Shown here piece after piece: positions 15,113 to 23,307 of a stretch of 64,000 bases of DNA; positions within the stretch are counted from its first letter, which is position 1; each line of letters opens with the position of its first letter. The stretch is from Betaproteobacteria bacterium. Its GTDB lineage: Bacteria; Pseudomonadota; Gammaproteobacteria; Burkholderiales; Rhodocyclaceae. The position numbers and the translations under genes are program-made. The stretch lies in assembly GCA_016720065.1 (NCBI GenBank), contig JADJXY010000001.1:62001-126000 (forward strand). The letters are read 5' to 3'. The notes under the pieces are model-generated. The model did not search any database. It was not told the origin of the DNA and saw only the letters and a program-made list of their open reading frames with translations.

Positions 15113-15421
15113 TTACTTCTTCTTGTCGGCGCCGCACTTGGCTTCGCCGCACTTGCCGTCCTTCTTCTTGTCGCCGCCGCAGCTGCCGTCCTTTTTCTTG
15201 TCGGCGCCACACTTGGCGTCCTTCTTCTTGTCGGCGCCGCACTTGGCTTCGCCGCATTTGCCGTCCTTGGCCTTGTCGTCGGCGGCAGCGAGTTGATAGC
15301 CGGAATCGAGCTTGGTGAGACTGAAGGGGTTGTCTGCCGCGTGGGCGATGGGGGCCAGCAGGGCGGTGGCGGCGAAGGCGGTGCCGACGGCGAGGGAAAG
15401 GGTGGTCTTCTTGCTGCTCAT
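15113..15421 (-). CDS. HvfA/bufferin-like Cys-rich RiPP metallophore precursor
   Basis: Exported peptide of 102 residues. A Sec signal peptide covers residues 1-28 (ends IAHA). The mature start NPFSLTKLDSGYQLA is the conserved leader-like region of the HvfA group. The rest is a low-complexity lysine-rich tail with six cysteines (56, 61, 71, 81, 91, 96), each in an [GAS]-[KS]-C-G context such as DGKCG and EAKCG. Such KCG motifs are the sites changed by DUF692 enzymes in copper-binding HvfA and bufferins. AGGAG lies seven bases before the ATG. The neighbouring DUF692 gene makes modification very likely. That it binds copper is inferred from the family, not seen here. Confidence 0.86.
   Translation of the reverse strand: MSSKKTTLSLAVGTAFAATALLAPIAHAADNPFSLTKLDSGYQLAAADDKAKDGKCGEAKCGADKKKDAKCGADKKKDGSCGGDKKKDGKCGEAKCGADKKK
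15116..15268. repeat. 48-bp direct repeat inside the precursor gene
   Basis: Bases 15116-15163 and 15221-15268 are identical except for one C/T change at the equivalent of 15256. Each copy encodes the DGKCGEAKCGADKKK block. The array expands or shrinks the number of modifiable cysteines in the precursor. Confidence 0.85.
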
Positions 15422-15503
15422 GATGGGTCTCCTGACAGGGGGGGTTTGGCCGCGGGGGCCGGGATCGTGGTTTCGGTCGGCTGCTTGGTCAAGCGGCGCG
15501 CTC

Positions 15504-15519
15504 CGTACAGGCAGGTACG
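15504..15519. promoter_or_regulatory. Inverted repeat upstream of the RiPP precursor gene
   Basis: CGTAC (15504-15508) and GTACG (15515-15519) are a perfect short dyad with a six-base spacer, 83 bases before the precursor ATG. It may be an operator for a regulator of this locus. Short arms make this weak. Confidence 0.3.
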
Positions 15520-15551
15520 CGACAGCCCGCCGTTTGGATGCAAAAAGCCAA

Positions 15552-16124
15552 TCATGGTTCCGTCATCAGCTTTTCCAGGGCGGCGACGAGGTCGGGGCCG
15601 TCCCAATCCGCTTCGCCCGTAAGACGCGCCCGCAGGCGGCCCCGCCGGTCGATGACCAGGGTGGTGGGCAGGGCGATGGCTTTCCAGCGGGCCATGGTGG
15701 CTCCCTCTGGGTCGAGCAGAAGAGGGAAACCCACCGGCACCGTGGCGGTAAAGCGGCGCACGGCGTCGGCATCCTCGCCGACATCTACTCCGAGGACTTC
15801 CATGCCTCTGGGCGCCAGGCGGGTGCGCAGGCGGTCCAGAGAAGGCATCTCGGCCCGGCAGGGCTTGCAGTAGGTGGCCCAGAAATTGACCAGGACCAGC
15901 TTGCCGCGCAGTTGGGCGAGGTCCACGCCGCGGCCGTCCAGGTCGCGCAGGACGAGCGGTGCCGCGGGGGTGGGGGTTAGGGGGCGCAATTCGGCCGCCC
16001 GGGCGGGCAAGGCGAAGAGCGCTGCGGCCAGGGCCAAGGCGCTGGCGGTCAGCCGGATCAAGACTCCGCGGTCCGGCGCACCGGCGGCGCTGCGTGTGCG
16101 GGGGGGCGGGCGTCGCGGTTTCAT
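15552..16124 (-). CDS. TlpA-like periplasmic thioredoxin
   Basis: Thiol-disulfide oxidoreductase of 190 residues. After an N-terminal basic region and membrane-spanning signal (about 22-44) comes a TlpA/ResA-type thioredoxin domain. Its active site is C86-K-P-C89 in NFWATYCKPCRAEMP, with the cis-proline loop ALPTTLVID and the usual glutamate-rich insert. It probably works in the periplasm, reducing apocytochrome or other cysteines. The ATG at 16124 overlaps the stop of the upstream DUF255 gene by four bases (ATGA), which fixes the start and shows translational coupling. The Cys-rich precursor gene follows 130 bases later. A long 5' extension of the reading frame is only a shadow. Confidence 0.87.
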   Translation of the reverse strand: MKPRRPPPRTRSAAGAPDRGVLIRLTASALALAAALFALPARAAELRPLTPTPAAPLVLRDLDGRGVDLAQLRGKLVLVNFWATYCKPCRAEMPSLDRLRTRLAPRGMEVLGVDVGEDADAVRRFTATVPVGFPLLLDPEGATMARWKAIALPTTLVIDRRGRLRARLTGEADWDGPDLVAALEKLMTEP

Positions 16125-17896
16125 GGTGTGCTCGTGGGCTCTCTCTTCTTTGCTTCGGCCGCCAGGGCAAGAAGGTCTTCGACGCTGAACAGGGGCCGTG
16201 AGCAGCGGCCGTCGGCGCAGACGAAGGCCGCTGCTCGGCTCAGCTCCGGGTAGGCGACATCGGGATTGGGCAGTGGGCCTTCGCGGCGGTCCCACCACTC
16301 GACTCGCTTATAGACTACCGGCCAGCGGGCGGCGGCGGCGAAGAGGCGGCGCGCGGCTGGGTCATCGCGGCGGCCGACCACGGTGAGGTGGGCGGGGTCG
16401 TTGGCCAGCTCCCTGTCGGCGATGAGGATGCCCGGGTCCGATACCCGGGCCAGGGCGACGGCGGGCGTGGCCAGGTAGCGCATGGCCGATTCGGCCATGG
16501 TCCGGTGGCGCGCTTCGCCGCTGTAGTGGGCCAGCAGGTTGGCGGCCCGGGCCAGGGCCAGGTTTTCGTCCAGGGTGGCGACGGGGGCCAGGGGGCCGGA
16601 AGGGACTGCGCTGCGGTAGCCGGGGACTGCGGGAGAGGCGAAGCGGTCGGCAATGAAGTCGGCGGTGGTCATGGCTTCCGCCAGCCAGCGGCGTTCGCCC
16701 GTGGCGCCGTGCAGGGCAAGCAGGGCGCGCAACATTGCAAGGCTGTCGGCCAGATAAGGGCCGCCCCGGTCGTCGGCACCGTGGGTGTAGCCGCCCCGCG
16801 GCAGGCGGCGCAGGACCATCATGCGCTCCACGGCGAAGGTGGCGTCGTCGAGGAGTTGCGGCAGGCCGGTGGCCAGGTGGGCCTGGACCAGGGCGGTGGC
16901 CAGGAGGCCGTTTTCCCGGGCGTAGATGGCCTTGTCCACCCGGGGGACGCCCCGCCGGGTGCGTGCCGCGTCGCCCAGGGCGAAGTAGGCGGCGGCGTGT
17001 TCGCCGGGTCGCAGGTCGGCGTCCTGGCTGGTGTAGAAGCTGCCATCGGGAGCCCGCAGGAAGCGGCGCAGGTAACGATGGATGGCGAGCAGGGCGTCCC
17101 GGTCCCGCGGGTCGCCGGTGGTGGCGTAGCTCAAGGCGAAGAGGCGCAGGTAGTCGGCCTGGATGAAGCCCAGCTTCTCGTAGTGCGGGTGCTTCCAGTC
17201 GCCGCCGGTGGAATACTGGTAGACCCCGCCCCACACCGGGTCCAGCAGGCGCCGTGCCCCGGCGAGGCTGCCCCGGGCGATGCGCGCCCCCGTGGCGTCG
17301 CCTTCCGTGGCCCGCAGGAGGGCGAGTTCGGCGGCATCCCGGTCGACGACCTTCTGGGCACCTTTGAGCCCGCCGCGCCGGAAGTCGTTGCTCTCGACCA
17401 GGCGTTTTTCCAGTTCGGCCCGTGTTGCTGCGTCGAGGAAGGGCGACAGCGCCCATTGCACCGGAGGCGTGGTTGTGGGGTTTTCCGGCGAGGGGTCGGC
17501 GACCACGGCGGCGAGGAGTCGCTGCATGGCTTCCGGGGCGAGGTAGCCGGCCCGCTTGACGATCTCGCGGCCCTCACCGTCCAGGATGATGAGGGCCGGC
17601 CAGCCATAGTCCCGATAGCGCTCGGCCAGATCGGGCCGGGCATCGTGGTCGGCCCGCACGGGAACGTAGTGTCTGGCGACCGCCTCCGCCACCGCTGGGT
17701 CGCTCCAGGTGCGCTCGTCCATGACGTGGCACCAGTGGCACCACACCGCTTCCAGTTCCAGGAGCACGTAGCGCCCCTCGGCCCTGGCCTGGGCGAAGGC
17801 GGCATCGCCGTAGGGCTGCCAGGGAACGAGCCCGGCAGTCCCCCAGGCGAAGGGCGCCCAACAGCAGAGGGCGATCAATCTGAACAGAACGCGCAT
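16121..17896 (-). CDS. Exported DUF255 thioredoxin-like protein (YyaL/SSP411 family)
   Basis: Protein of 591 residues. A signal peptide (about 1-20) is followed by a DUF255 thioredoxin domain (about 24-135) with C53-H-W-C56 in the conserved VWCHWCHVMDERTW motif. A long alpha/alpha-barrel of glycosidase type follows (about 210-520). Two further cysteines lie in CADGRCS near the C-terminus. Most YyaL-like proteins are cytoplasmic, so the signal peptide points to a periplasmic version. The start at 17896 has CTGGAG before it and begins the signal sequence. The gene heads a minus-strand unit with the TlpA-like gene and then the RiPP precursor, so a role in thiol control for that locus is plausible but unproven. 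Confidence 0.83.
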   Translation of the reverse strand: MRVLFRLIALCCWAPFAWGTAGLVPWQPYGDAAFAQARAEGRYVLLELEAVWCHWCHVMDERTWSDPAVAEAVARHYVPVRADHDARPDLAERYRDYGWPALIILDGEGREIVKRAGYLAPEAMQRLLAAVVADPSPENPTTTPPVQWALSPFLDAATRAELEKRLVESNDFRRGGLKGAQKVVDRDAAELALLRATEGDATGARIARGSLAGARRLLDPVWGGVYQYSTGGDWKHPHYEKLGFIQADYLRLFALSYATTGDPRDRDALLAIHRYLRRFLRAPDGSFYTSQDADLRPGEHAAAYFALGDAARTRRGVPRVDKAIYARENGLLATALVQAHLATGLPQLLDDATFAVERMMVLRRLPRGGYTHGADDRGGPYLADSLAMLRALLALHGATGERRWLAEAMTTADFIADRFASPAVPGYRSAVPSGPLAPVATLDENLALARAANLLAHYSGEARHRTMAESAMRYLATPAVALARVSDPGILIADRELANDPAHLTVVGRRDDPAARRLFAAAARWPVVYKRVEWWDRREGPLPNPDVAYPELSRAAAFVCADGRCSRPLFSVEDLLALAAEAKKREPTSTP

Positions 17897-18065
17897 GGTG
17901 ACTCCAGGGAGTGGCGTCGGGTCCTTCGACGCCCTTGTGGCGAGTACGCGGATTCGCCGCGTCCGGATGCGGTCCGGGGCAGGGCAGGCTTGGTGGCCGC
18001 CGCCGGAAGGCTTAGGATGAAGCCCTCTGGCAGCCGACTGGCCTTGCTGCCACGATCGGAGGCCC

Positions 18066-19292
18066 ATGGCGAATTTCAATATCAGTCTGCATCAGGCCAT
18101 CTATTCGCTCTCGGATGCCCTCGATCTGGTGGGCGTCACCCACATCCACCACGGCAAGCGGGTCGCCTATATCGCCGCCGAATGCGGCAAGCGCCTGGGC
18201 TGGAGCGGCCAGCGCCTCGACGACCTGTTCCAGGCGGCGATCCTCCACGACTGCGGTGTGTCCAAGACCATCATCCACTCTCGTCTGGCCCAGTTGGAGT
18301 GGGAGCACGAAAACGACCACTGCGACAACGGGGCGGCCCTGCTGGCGCGCTGTCCCTTGCTGGCCAAGTTTTCCGAGGTGGTGCGCCACCACCACACCCA
18401 TTGGCAAGCGCTGGCCGGGATACCGCTGTCCGAGGAAACGGCCCTGGCCGCCAACTGCATCTACCTCGCCGATCGGGTGGATATCCTCACTCTGGCGAGC
18501 CTCAAGGACAATGCCAACGTGCTCCTGGGCATCGATGAGACCCGGCGGCGCGTCGCCGAGCGACGGGGAAGCTGGTTCCATCCCGATCTGGTCGACGCCT
18601 TCTTCGATCTGGCGCGTTCCGAAGCGTTCTGGTTCCGCCTGGAAGGGGACCAGGTGGCCGGTTATGCCGCGGGTTGGCTCGAACACGGGGATCAGGGCGA
18701 AATCGCCTTTGCCGAGTTGCGCAGCCTGTTCCACATCTTTTCCGTGATCGTCGATGCCAAGAGCAGCTTCACCAGCAAGCATTCCGATGCGGTGGCGCGG
18801 CTGGCGCGCTTCCTCGGCGAACGGATCGGGCTCGACCAGCGCCGCTGCGAATTACTCGAACTCGCCGGGCTGCTGCACGACCTCGGCAAGCTGCGCATTC
18901 CCGACGAGTATCTGGAAAAGCCGGGGAAGCTGACGGCCGAGGAGTACGCCATCGTCCGTCGTCACAGCTTCGACACCTATAACGTCCTGAAGAACATCCG
19001 CGGCCTGGAAGAGGTCGCCCTGTGGGCTGCTCAGCACCACGAGCGGGTCGACGGGTCGGGCTATCCCTATCACCTGCGCCGGGATTCGCTCTCCCTGGAG
19101 GCGCGCATCGTCGCGGTGGCCGACGTCTTCCAGGCCCTGGAGCAGCACCGCCCCTACCGGGCGCCGCTGCCGCCCGGGGAAATCCTCAGCATCCTGCGCG
19201 AAGAAGCCGACGCCGAAAAGCTCGACGCCGACGTGATCGCCTGCGTGGCGGCCAATCTGGACGAGTGCTGGCGGATCGCCTTCATCGAATGA
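18066..19292 (+). CDS. Tandem HD and HD-GYP domain phosphohydrolase
   Basis: Protein of 408 residues. The first HD domain (about 15-180) keeps H29, H61-D62 and HHH at 108-110. The second (about 225-400) is of HD-GYP type with H239, H271-D272, HHERVDGSGYP at 324-334 and a downstream VADVFQALEQHRPYR motif. HD-GYP proteins usually break down cyclic di-GMP, and paired HD domains occur in some 3'3'-cGAMP phosphodiesterases. There is no receiver or membrane segment. CGGAGG lies four bases before the ATG. It is divergent from the DUF255 gene and convergent with lipA. The substrate is undecided. Confidence 0.88.
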   Translation: MANFNISLHQAIYSLSDALDLVGVTHIHHGKRVAYIAAECGKRLGWSGQRLDDLFQAAILHDCGVSKTIIHSRLAQLEWEHENDHCDNGAALLARCPLLAKFSEVVRHHHTHWQALAGIPLSEETALAANCIYLADRVDILTLASLKDNANVLLGIDETRRRVAERRGSWFHPDLVDAFFDLARSEAFWFRLEGDQVAGYAAGWLEHGDQGEIAFAELRSLFHIFSVIVDAKSSFTSKHSDAVARLARFLGERIGLDQRRCELLELAGLLHDLGKLRIPDEYLEKPGKLTAEEYAIVRRHSFDTYNVLKNIRGLEEVALWAAQHHERVDGSGYPYHLRRDSLSLEARIVAVADVFQALEQHRPYRAPLPPGEILSILREEADAEKLDADVIACVAANLDECWRIAFIE

Positions 19293-19356
19293 TGCGGCTG
19301 GACCCCGCGTCCGCGCAGCCATCGGATCGGGTGGGGCTCCCCGTCGCTCGCGCCGC

Positions 19357-20313
19357 TCAGGCCACTCCGGCCGTATGGGCCTGCTGGTCGGCCCAGTAGC
19401 TGGAGCGCACCATCGGCGCGCAGGCGGCGCCGCTGAAGCCCAGGGCGGTCGCCTCGGTTTCGTACATTTTGAAGATGTCGGGATGGACGTAGCGGGTCAC
19501 CGGCAGGTGGTGGCCGGTGGGGGCCAGGTATTGGCCTATGGTGAGCATTTCCACGGCATGGGCGCGCAGGTCGCGCAGCACGTCGACGATCTCCTCGTCG
19601 GTCTCGCCCAGGCCGACCATCAGGCCGGACTTGGTGGAAACCGCCGGGTAGCGGGCCTTGAACTGCTTGAGGAATTCCAGGGAATGGGCGTAGTCGGCGC
19701 CGGGGCGGGCCTGTTTGTAGAGGCGGGGCACCGTTTCCAGATTGTGGTTGAGCACGTCGGGCAGTGCCTGGCCGAGGACACCGAGGGCGATTTCCATGCG
19801 GCCGCGGAAGTCGGGCACCAGGGTTTCGATGGTGGTGGTGGGGGAGGCTTCCCGCACGGCGCGGATGACGTCCACGAAGTGCTGGGCGCCGCCGTCCCGC
19901 AGGTCGTCCCGGTCCACGCTGGTGATCACCACGTAGCGCAGTTTCAAGGCGGCGACGGATTCCGCCAGCTGGCGGGGCTCGTCCGGGTTGGGGGGCAGGG
20001 GCTGGCCGTGGCCCACGTCGCAGAAGGGACAGCGGCGGGTGCAGATGTCGCCGAGGATCATGAAGGTGGCGGTGCCGCGGCCGAAGCACTCGCCGATGTT
20101 GGGGCAGGTGGCTTCTTCGCAGACGGTGTGCAGCTTCCGCTCCCGCAGCATGGACTTGATCTCGCCGAAGCGTCCGGCGCTGTTGCCGGCCTTGACCCGG
20201 ATCCACTCCGGTTTCTTGAGGGGGGCGCCCACGGGGACGATCTTGATGGGGATGCGGGCGGTTTTTTGTTCGCCCTTTTGCTTGACGCCGAGTTTGCGTT
20301 CATTGGCGGCCAT
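19357..20313 (-). CDS. lipA: Lipoyl synthase
   Basis: Radical SAM enzyme of 318 residues that inserts two sulfurs into octanoyl groups on lipoyl domains of 2-oxoacid dehydrogenases and GcvH. The auxiliary cluster motif C65-x4-C70-x5-C76 and the radical SAM motif C91-x3-C95-x2-C98 are both intact, and the C-terminal RSSYWA that ligates the auxiliary cluster is present. The ATG directly follows the lipB stop codon, so LipB (octanoyl transfer) and LipA (sulfur insertion) are made together. This is the last gene of the minus-strand cluster that begins near 24.2 kb. Confidence 0.98.
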   Translation of the reverse strand: MAANERKLGVKQKGEQKTARIPIKIVPVGAPLKKPEWIRVKAGNSAGRFGEIKSMLRERKLHTVCEEATCPNIGECFGRGTATFMILGDICTRRCPFCDVGHGQPLPPNPDEPRQLAESVAALKLRYVVITSVDRDDLRDGGAQHFVDVIRAVREASPTTTIETLVPDFRGRMEIALGVLGQALPDVLNHNLETVPRLYKQARPGADYAHSLEFLKQFKARYPAVSTKSGLMVGLGETDEEIVDVLRDLRAHAVEMLTIGQYLAPTGHHLPVTRYVHPDIFKMYETEATALGFSGAACAPMVRSSYWADQQAHTAGVA

Positions 20314-20988
20314 TTACGACTCCAGTTGCTGTAGCAAGTGTTGGCAAAGCCCCTCGCCCGCCTCGTGAGCGGTGAGGGGAAGATTGAGATCCTTGGTCTG
20401 GATGACCTTCAGCCCCGGGTAGCCGCAGGGGTTGATGGCTGCGAAGGGGCTGAGGTCCATGTCCACGTTGAGGGAGACACCATGATACGAGCGGCCGTTC
20501 CGGATGCGTAGCCCGAGGGCGGCGATCTTGGCCTCGCCCACATAGACACCGGGGGCGCCATCGCGGCGTTCGGCCGTAACATGGGAATCGGCGAGGAAGT
20601 CGATCACCGCTTGTTCGATGGAGTTGACCAGCTCCCGCACCTTGAGTTTTCTCCGGGTGAGGTCGAGGAGGATGTAGATCACCACCTGCCCCGGGCCGTG
20701 GTAGGTGACCTGGCCGCCCCGGTCGATGGGTACGATGGGAATGCCCACATCGCGCAGGATGTGCTCCGGCTTGCCGGCCTGACCCAGGGTGTAGACGGGG
20801 GGGTGCTCGACGATCCACAGTTCGTCCGGGGTCTCGGCCGTGCGGGCAGCGGTGAAGGCGCGCATGGCGTCGAAGGTCGGCACATAATCGGCCAGGCCGA
20901 GGCGGCGGACGACGGGGGCGAGCGCAGAGTGCCCGACCCGCGCTCCGCCTTGCCCCTCACCGCTCACTGCTCGCCCCTCACGCTTCAC
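20314..20988 (-). CDS. lipB: Octanoyl-(acyl carrier protein):protein octanoyltransferase
   Basis: Moves octanoate from ACP to lipoyl domains. The signature RGGQVTYHGPGQ lies at 90-101, the conserved lysine at 154 and the acyl-accepting cysteine at 188 in INPCGYPG (numbered from the start given). The start is uncertain. GTG at 20988 abuts the ybeD stop; GTG at 20967 has a better GAGGGG site six bases upstream. No ATG, GTG or TTG lies between that and the conserved VRRLGLADYVPTF region. Either start gives 20-27 extra N-terminal residues, from a GTGAGCGGTGAGGGG-like simple sequence. Confidence 0.96.
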   Translation of the reverse strand: MKREGRAVSGEGQGGARVGHSALAPVVRRLGLADYVPTFDAMRAFTAARTAETPDELWIVEHPPVYTLGQAGKPEHILRDVGIPIVPIDRGGQVTYHGPGQVVIYILLDLTRRKLKVRELVNSIEQAVIDFLADSHVTAERRDGAPGVYVGEAKIAALGLRIRNGRSYHGVSLNVDMDLSPFAAINPCGYPGLKVIQTKDLNLPLTAHEAGEGLCQHLLQQLES

Positions 20989-21255
20989 CTACAGAACCAC
21001 CTTCACCAGGGGGTGGGAGGTGAGTTCCAGGTACAGGGCATCGAGTTGCGCCTTGGACGTCGCGGTGACCGTGCAGGTGAGGCCGAGGTACCTGCCCCCC
21101 GAACTGGCGCGCATCTCGACGGTGGTGGAATCGAAATCCGGCGCGTGGCGGGTGACGATCTCCAGCACCGCCGTGGTGAGGGCGTCGTTGGCCTGGCCCA
21201 TGATTTTCAGGGGAAAGGCGCAGGGAAATTCGAGGAGGGTTTCCTTTTCGCTCAT
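20989..21255 (-). CDS. ybeD: YbeD/DUF493 family protein
   Basis: Small ferredoxin-like-fold protein of 88 residues, opening with LLEFPCAFPLKIMG and followed by a TVEMRASSGGRYLGLTCTV strand pair. It is commonly found just before lipB, as here. Its ATG overlaps the stop of the aminotransferase gene (ATGA), and it ends directly at the lipB start. A regulatory or allosteric role has been suggested for the family from its ACT-like fold. No biochemical function is established that I can apply here. Confidence 0.95.
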   Translation of the reverse strand: MSEKETLLEFPCAFPLKIMGQANDALTTAVLEIVTRHAPDFDSTTVEMRASSGGRYLGLTCTVTATSKAQLDALYLELTSHPLVKVVL

Positions 21256-22136
21256 GGTCTTCCCTCTCGCCGCATGACGACTTCCTTGAAGTCCTGATAC
21301 CAGGCGCCCATGGCGGCGGCGACCGGCCCCGCCAGGCCCGTGCCGACGGGCTGACCGTCGAGCCGGGTGATGGGCAGGATTTCCCGGGTCGAGGAGGTCA
21401 TCCAGACCTCGTCGGCCGCGCGCAGTTCCGCTTCCGACACCGGGCGGGTTTCGGCCGGCAGGCCATGGGCGGCGGCGAGTTCCAGCACCACATCGTAGGT
21501 GACTCCGGGCAGGATGAGGGGGCCCTTGGGGGGCGTGGCCACGACGCCGTCGCGCACGATGAAGATATTGGACGCGGTTCCCTCGGTGAGCCAGCCTTCG
21601 CGCAGGAAGATGGCCTCGGCGCAGCCCGCGTCGGTCGCCTGCTGGCGGGCCAGCACATTGGCGAGGACGGCGGTGACCTTGAGGTCGCAGCGACCCCAGC
21701 GCAGGTCGGGCACGGTGATGGCGGCGACGCCCTGCCGCCGCAACTTGGCCGACGCCGTGACCAGGGGCGACGCGAAGCCGAAGACCGTCGGCGCCACCGT
21801 GGCGGGCGGGAAGGGGTGGTCGCGCCGGATGTCGGCGCCCCGGGTCACCTGCAGGTAGATGGCCTGATCTTCCCAGGGGGCGCCGGCGATCAGGGTCTCG
21901 ACCAACGAGCGCCAGCGGGACGCGGGGTAGGGGTCCGCCAAGCGGATCGCGGTCAGGGTGGCGGCCAGCCGGGCCAGGTGCTGCTCCAGCCGGAATGGCC
22001 GGCGGGAGTAGACCGGAACGACCTCGTAGGCGCCGTCGCCAAAGAGAAATCCGCGATCCAGGGGCGAGATGCGCGCCTGGGCCAAGGGCACGAAGGCGCC
22101 GTCGAGATAGACCGGATCGGCGACGCCGTCGGTCAT
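21252..22136 (-). CDS. dat: D-amino acid aminotransferase (fold type IV PLP enzyme)
   Basis: Pyridoxal-phosphate enzyme of 294 residues. It should convert D-alanine and 2-oxoglutarate to pyruvate and D-glutamate. The PLP lysine is K153 in GRCDLKVTAVLAN, the motif that separates this group from branched-chain aminotransferases. The RGFLFGDGAYEV opening and the LTEGTASNIFIV phosphate-binding region are also present. The ATG shares one base with the stop of dacC (TGATG). Its place beside a D,D-carboxypeptidase suggests recycling of D-alanine released from peptidoglycan; that link is inferred. Aminodeoxychorismate lyase is a less likely alternative. Confidence 0.9.
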   Translation of the reverse strand: MTDGVADPVYLDGAFVPLAQARISPLDRGFLFGDGAYEVVPVYSRRPFRLEQHLARLAATLTAIRLADPYPASRWRSLVETLIAGAPWEDQAIYLQVTRGADIRRDHPFPPATVAPTVFGFASPLVTASAKLRRQGVAAITVPDLRWGRCDLKVTAVLANVLARQQATDAGCAEAIFLREGWLTEGTASNIFIVRDGVVATPPKGPLILPGVTYDVVLELAAAHGLPAETRPVSEAELRAADEVWMTSSTREILPITRLDGQPVGTGLAGPVAAAMGAWYQDFKEVVMRREGRP

Positions 22137-23278
22137 CAGGCGAACCAGAGCCGGATGGTGTCGATCAGGCGGCCCAGGATGCCGGCCTGGCGCACGTTCT
22201 CCAGGGCCAGCACCGGGTACTCTCCGAGAGGCTTGCCGTCCAGAGCCACCTTCAGGGTGCCGAGAACCTGGCCCTGCTGGATGGGGGCGATCAGCCTGGG
22301 CTGGGCGACGAATTCCCTGGTGACCTTGGCGGCGAAGCCGGTGGGCACGGTAATGGAGAGATCGCTGGCGAAACCTGCCTTGATCAGATTGGTCTCGCCC
22401 TTCCACACGCGCAGGGAAGCGACCTCCTGGCCCTTGGCGGAGATTTGCACCGGCTCGTAGAACTGGAAACCCCAATTGAGCAGCTTTTGCGATTCGCTGG
22501 TGCGGGTGGCGTCGGACTTCGCCCCCAGGACGACGGAGATCAGGCGCCGCGGCCCGCGCTTGGCCGAACCTACCAGGCAATACCCGGCGGCCTCGGTATG
22601 GCCGGTCTTGATGCCGTCTGCGGTGGGGTCGATCCAGATCAGCCGGTTGCGGTTCTGCTGGGTGATGTTGTTGTAGCGGAATTCCTTCATCGCGTAGTAC
22701 TTGGCGTACTCCTCCGGGAAGTCGCGCACCAGGGCGGAAGCGAGAAGGGAGAGGTCTCGCGCCGTGGTGTAGTGCTGGGGATCGGGCAGGCCGTTGGAGT
22801 TCATGAAGTGGGTGTTCTTCATGTTCAGGCGCTGGGCCTCGCGGTTCATCATCTGGGCGAAGGCTTCTTCGCTGCCGGCGATGGCCTCGGCCAGGGCGAT
22901 GCAGGCGTCGTTGCCCGACTGGATCTCCATGCCCTTGATCAGGTCTTCCACCAGCACCTGGGTGCCAACCTGGATGAACATCTTGGAACCGCCCGTACGC
23001 CAGGCTCTCTCCGAAACCGGGACGGTCTGGTTGAGGGCGATGGTCTTCTGCCTGAGCGCCGCGAAGGTGAGGTAGGCCGTCATCATCTTGGTGAGGGAGG
23101 CCGGCTCGACGCGCTCGTCAGGCTGCTCGGTGGTCAGGATCTGGCCGGAACCCGTGTCGAGCAGTAACCAGGACTTGGCAGCCACTGCGGGCGGGACCGG
23201 GAGTTGTTCGGCGCGAAGGGAAAGGGAAACGAGCAACGAGAGGCCGCAGGCGGCCAGGAAATGGAGTAGAGGAGTCAT
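22136..23278 (-). CDS. dacC: D-alanyl-D-alanine carboxypeptidase (PBP5/6 type)
   Basis: Low-molecular-mass penicillin-binding protein of 380 residues that trims the terminal D-alanine from peptidoglycan stem peptides in the periplasm. A signal peptide ends near residue 23. The three serine-enzyme motifs are intact: S61-x2-K64 (ASLTKMM), S120-G-N122 and K223-T-G225. A PBP5 C-terminal beta domain follows, and the last residues (GRLIDTIRLWFA) form the amphipathic helix that holds these enzymes to the inner membrane. It lies 29 bases after the LysR-type regulator gene and is coupled to the aminotransferase gene. Confidence 0.96.
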   Translation of the reverse strand: MTPLLHFLAACGLSLLVSLSLRAEQLPVPPAVAAKSWLLLDTGSGQILTTEQPDERVEPASLTKMMTAYLTFAALRQKTIALNQTVPVSERAWRTGGSKMFIQVGTQVLVEDLIKGMEIQSGNDACIALAEAIAGSEEAFAQMMNREAQRLNMKNTHFMNSNGLPDPQHYTTARDLSLLASALVRDFPEEYAKYYAMKEFRYNNITQQNRNRLIWIDPTADGIKTGHTEAAGYCLVGSAKRGPRRLISVVLGAKSDATRTSESQKLLNWGFQFYEPVQISAKGQEVASLRVWKGETNLIKAGFASDLSITVPTGFAAKVTREFVAQPRLIAPIQQGQVLGTLKVALDGKPLGEYPVLALENVRQAGILGRLIDTIRLWFA

Positions 23279-23307
23279 TGTGCAGTGCAGCGGTTGGGGG
23301 TGGAGGA

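Noticed and set aside
15116..15268. CRISPR-like appearance of regular repeats
   Set aside because: Repeats are in frame, encode KCG blocks of a secreted peptide and have no unique spacers of constant length.
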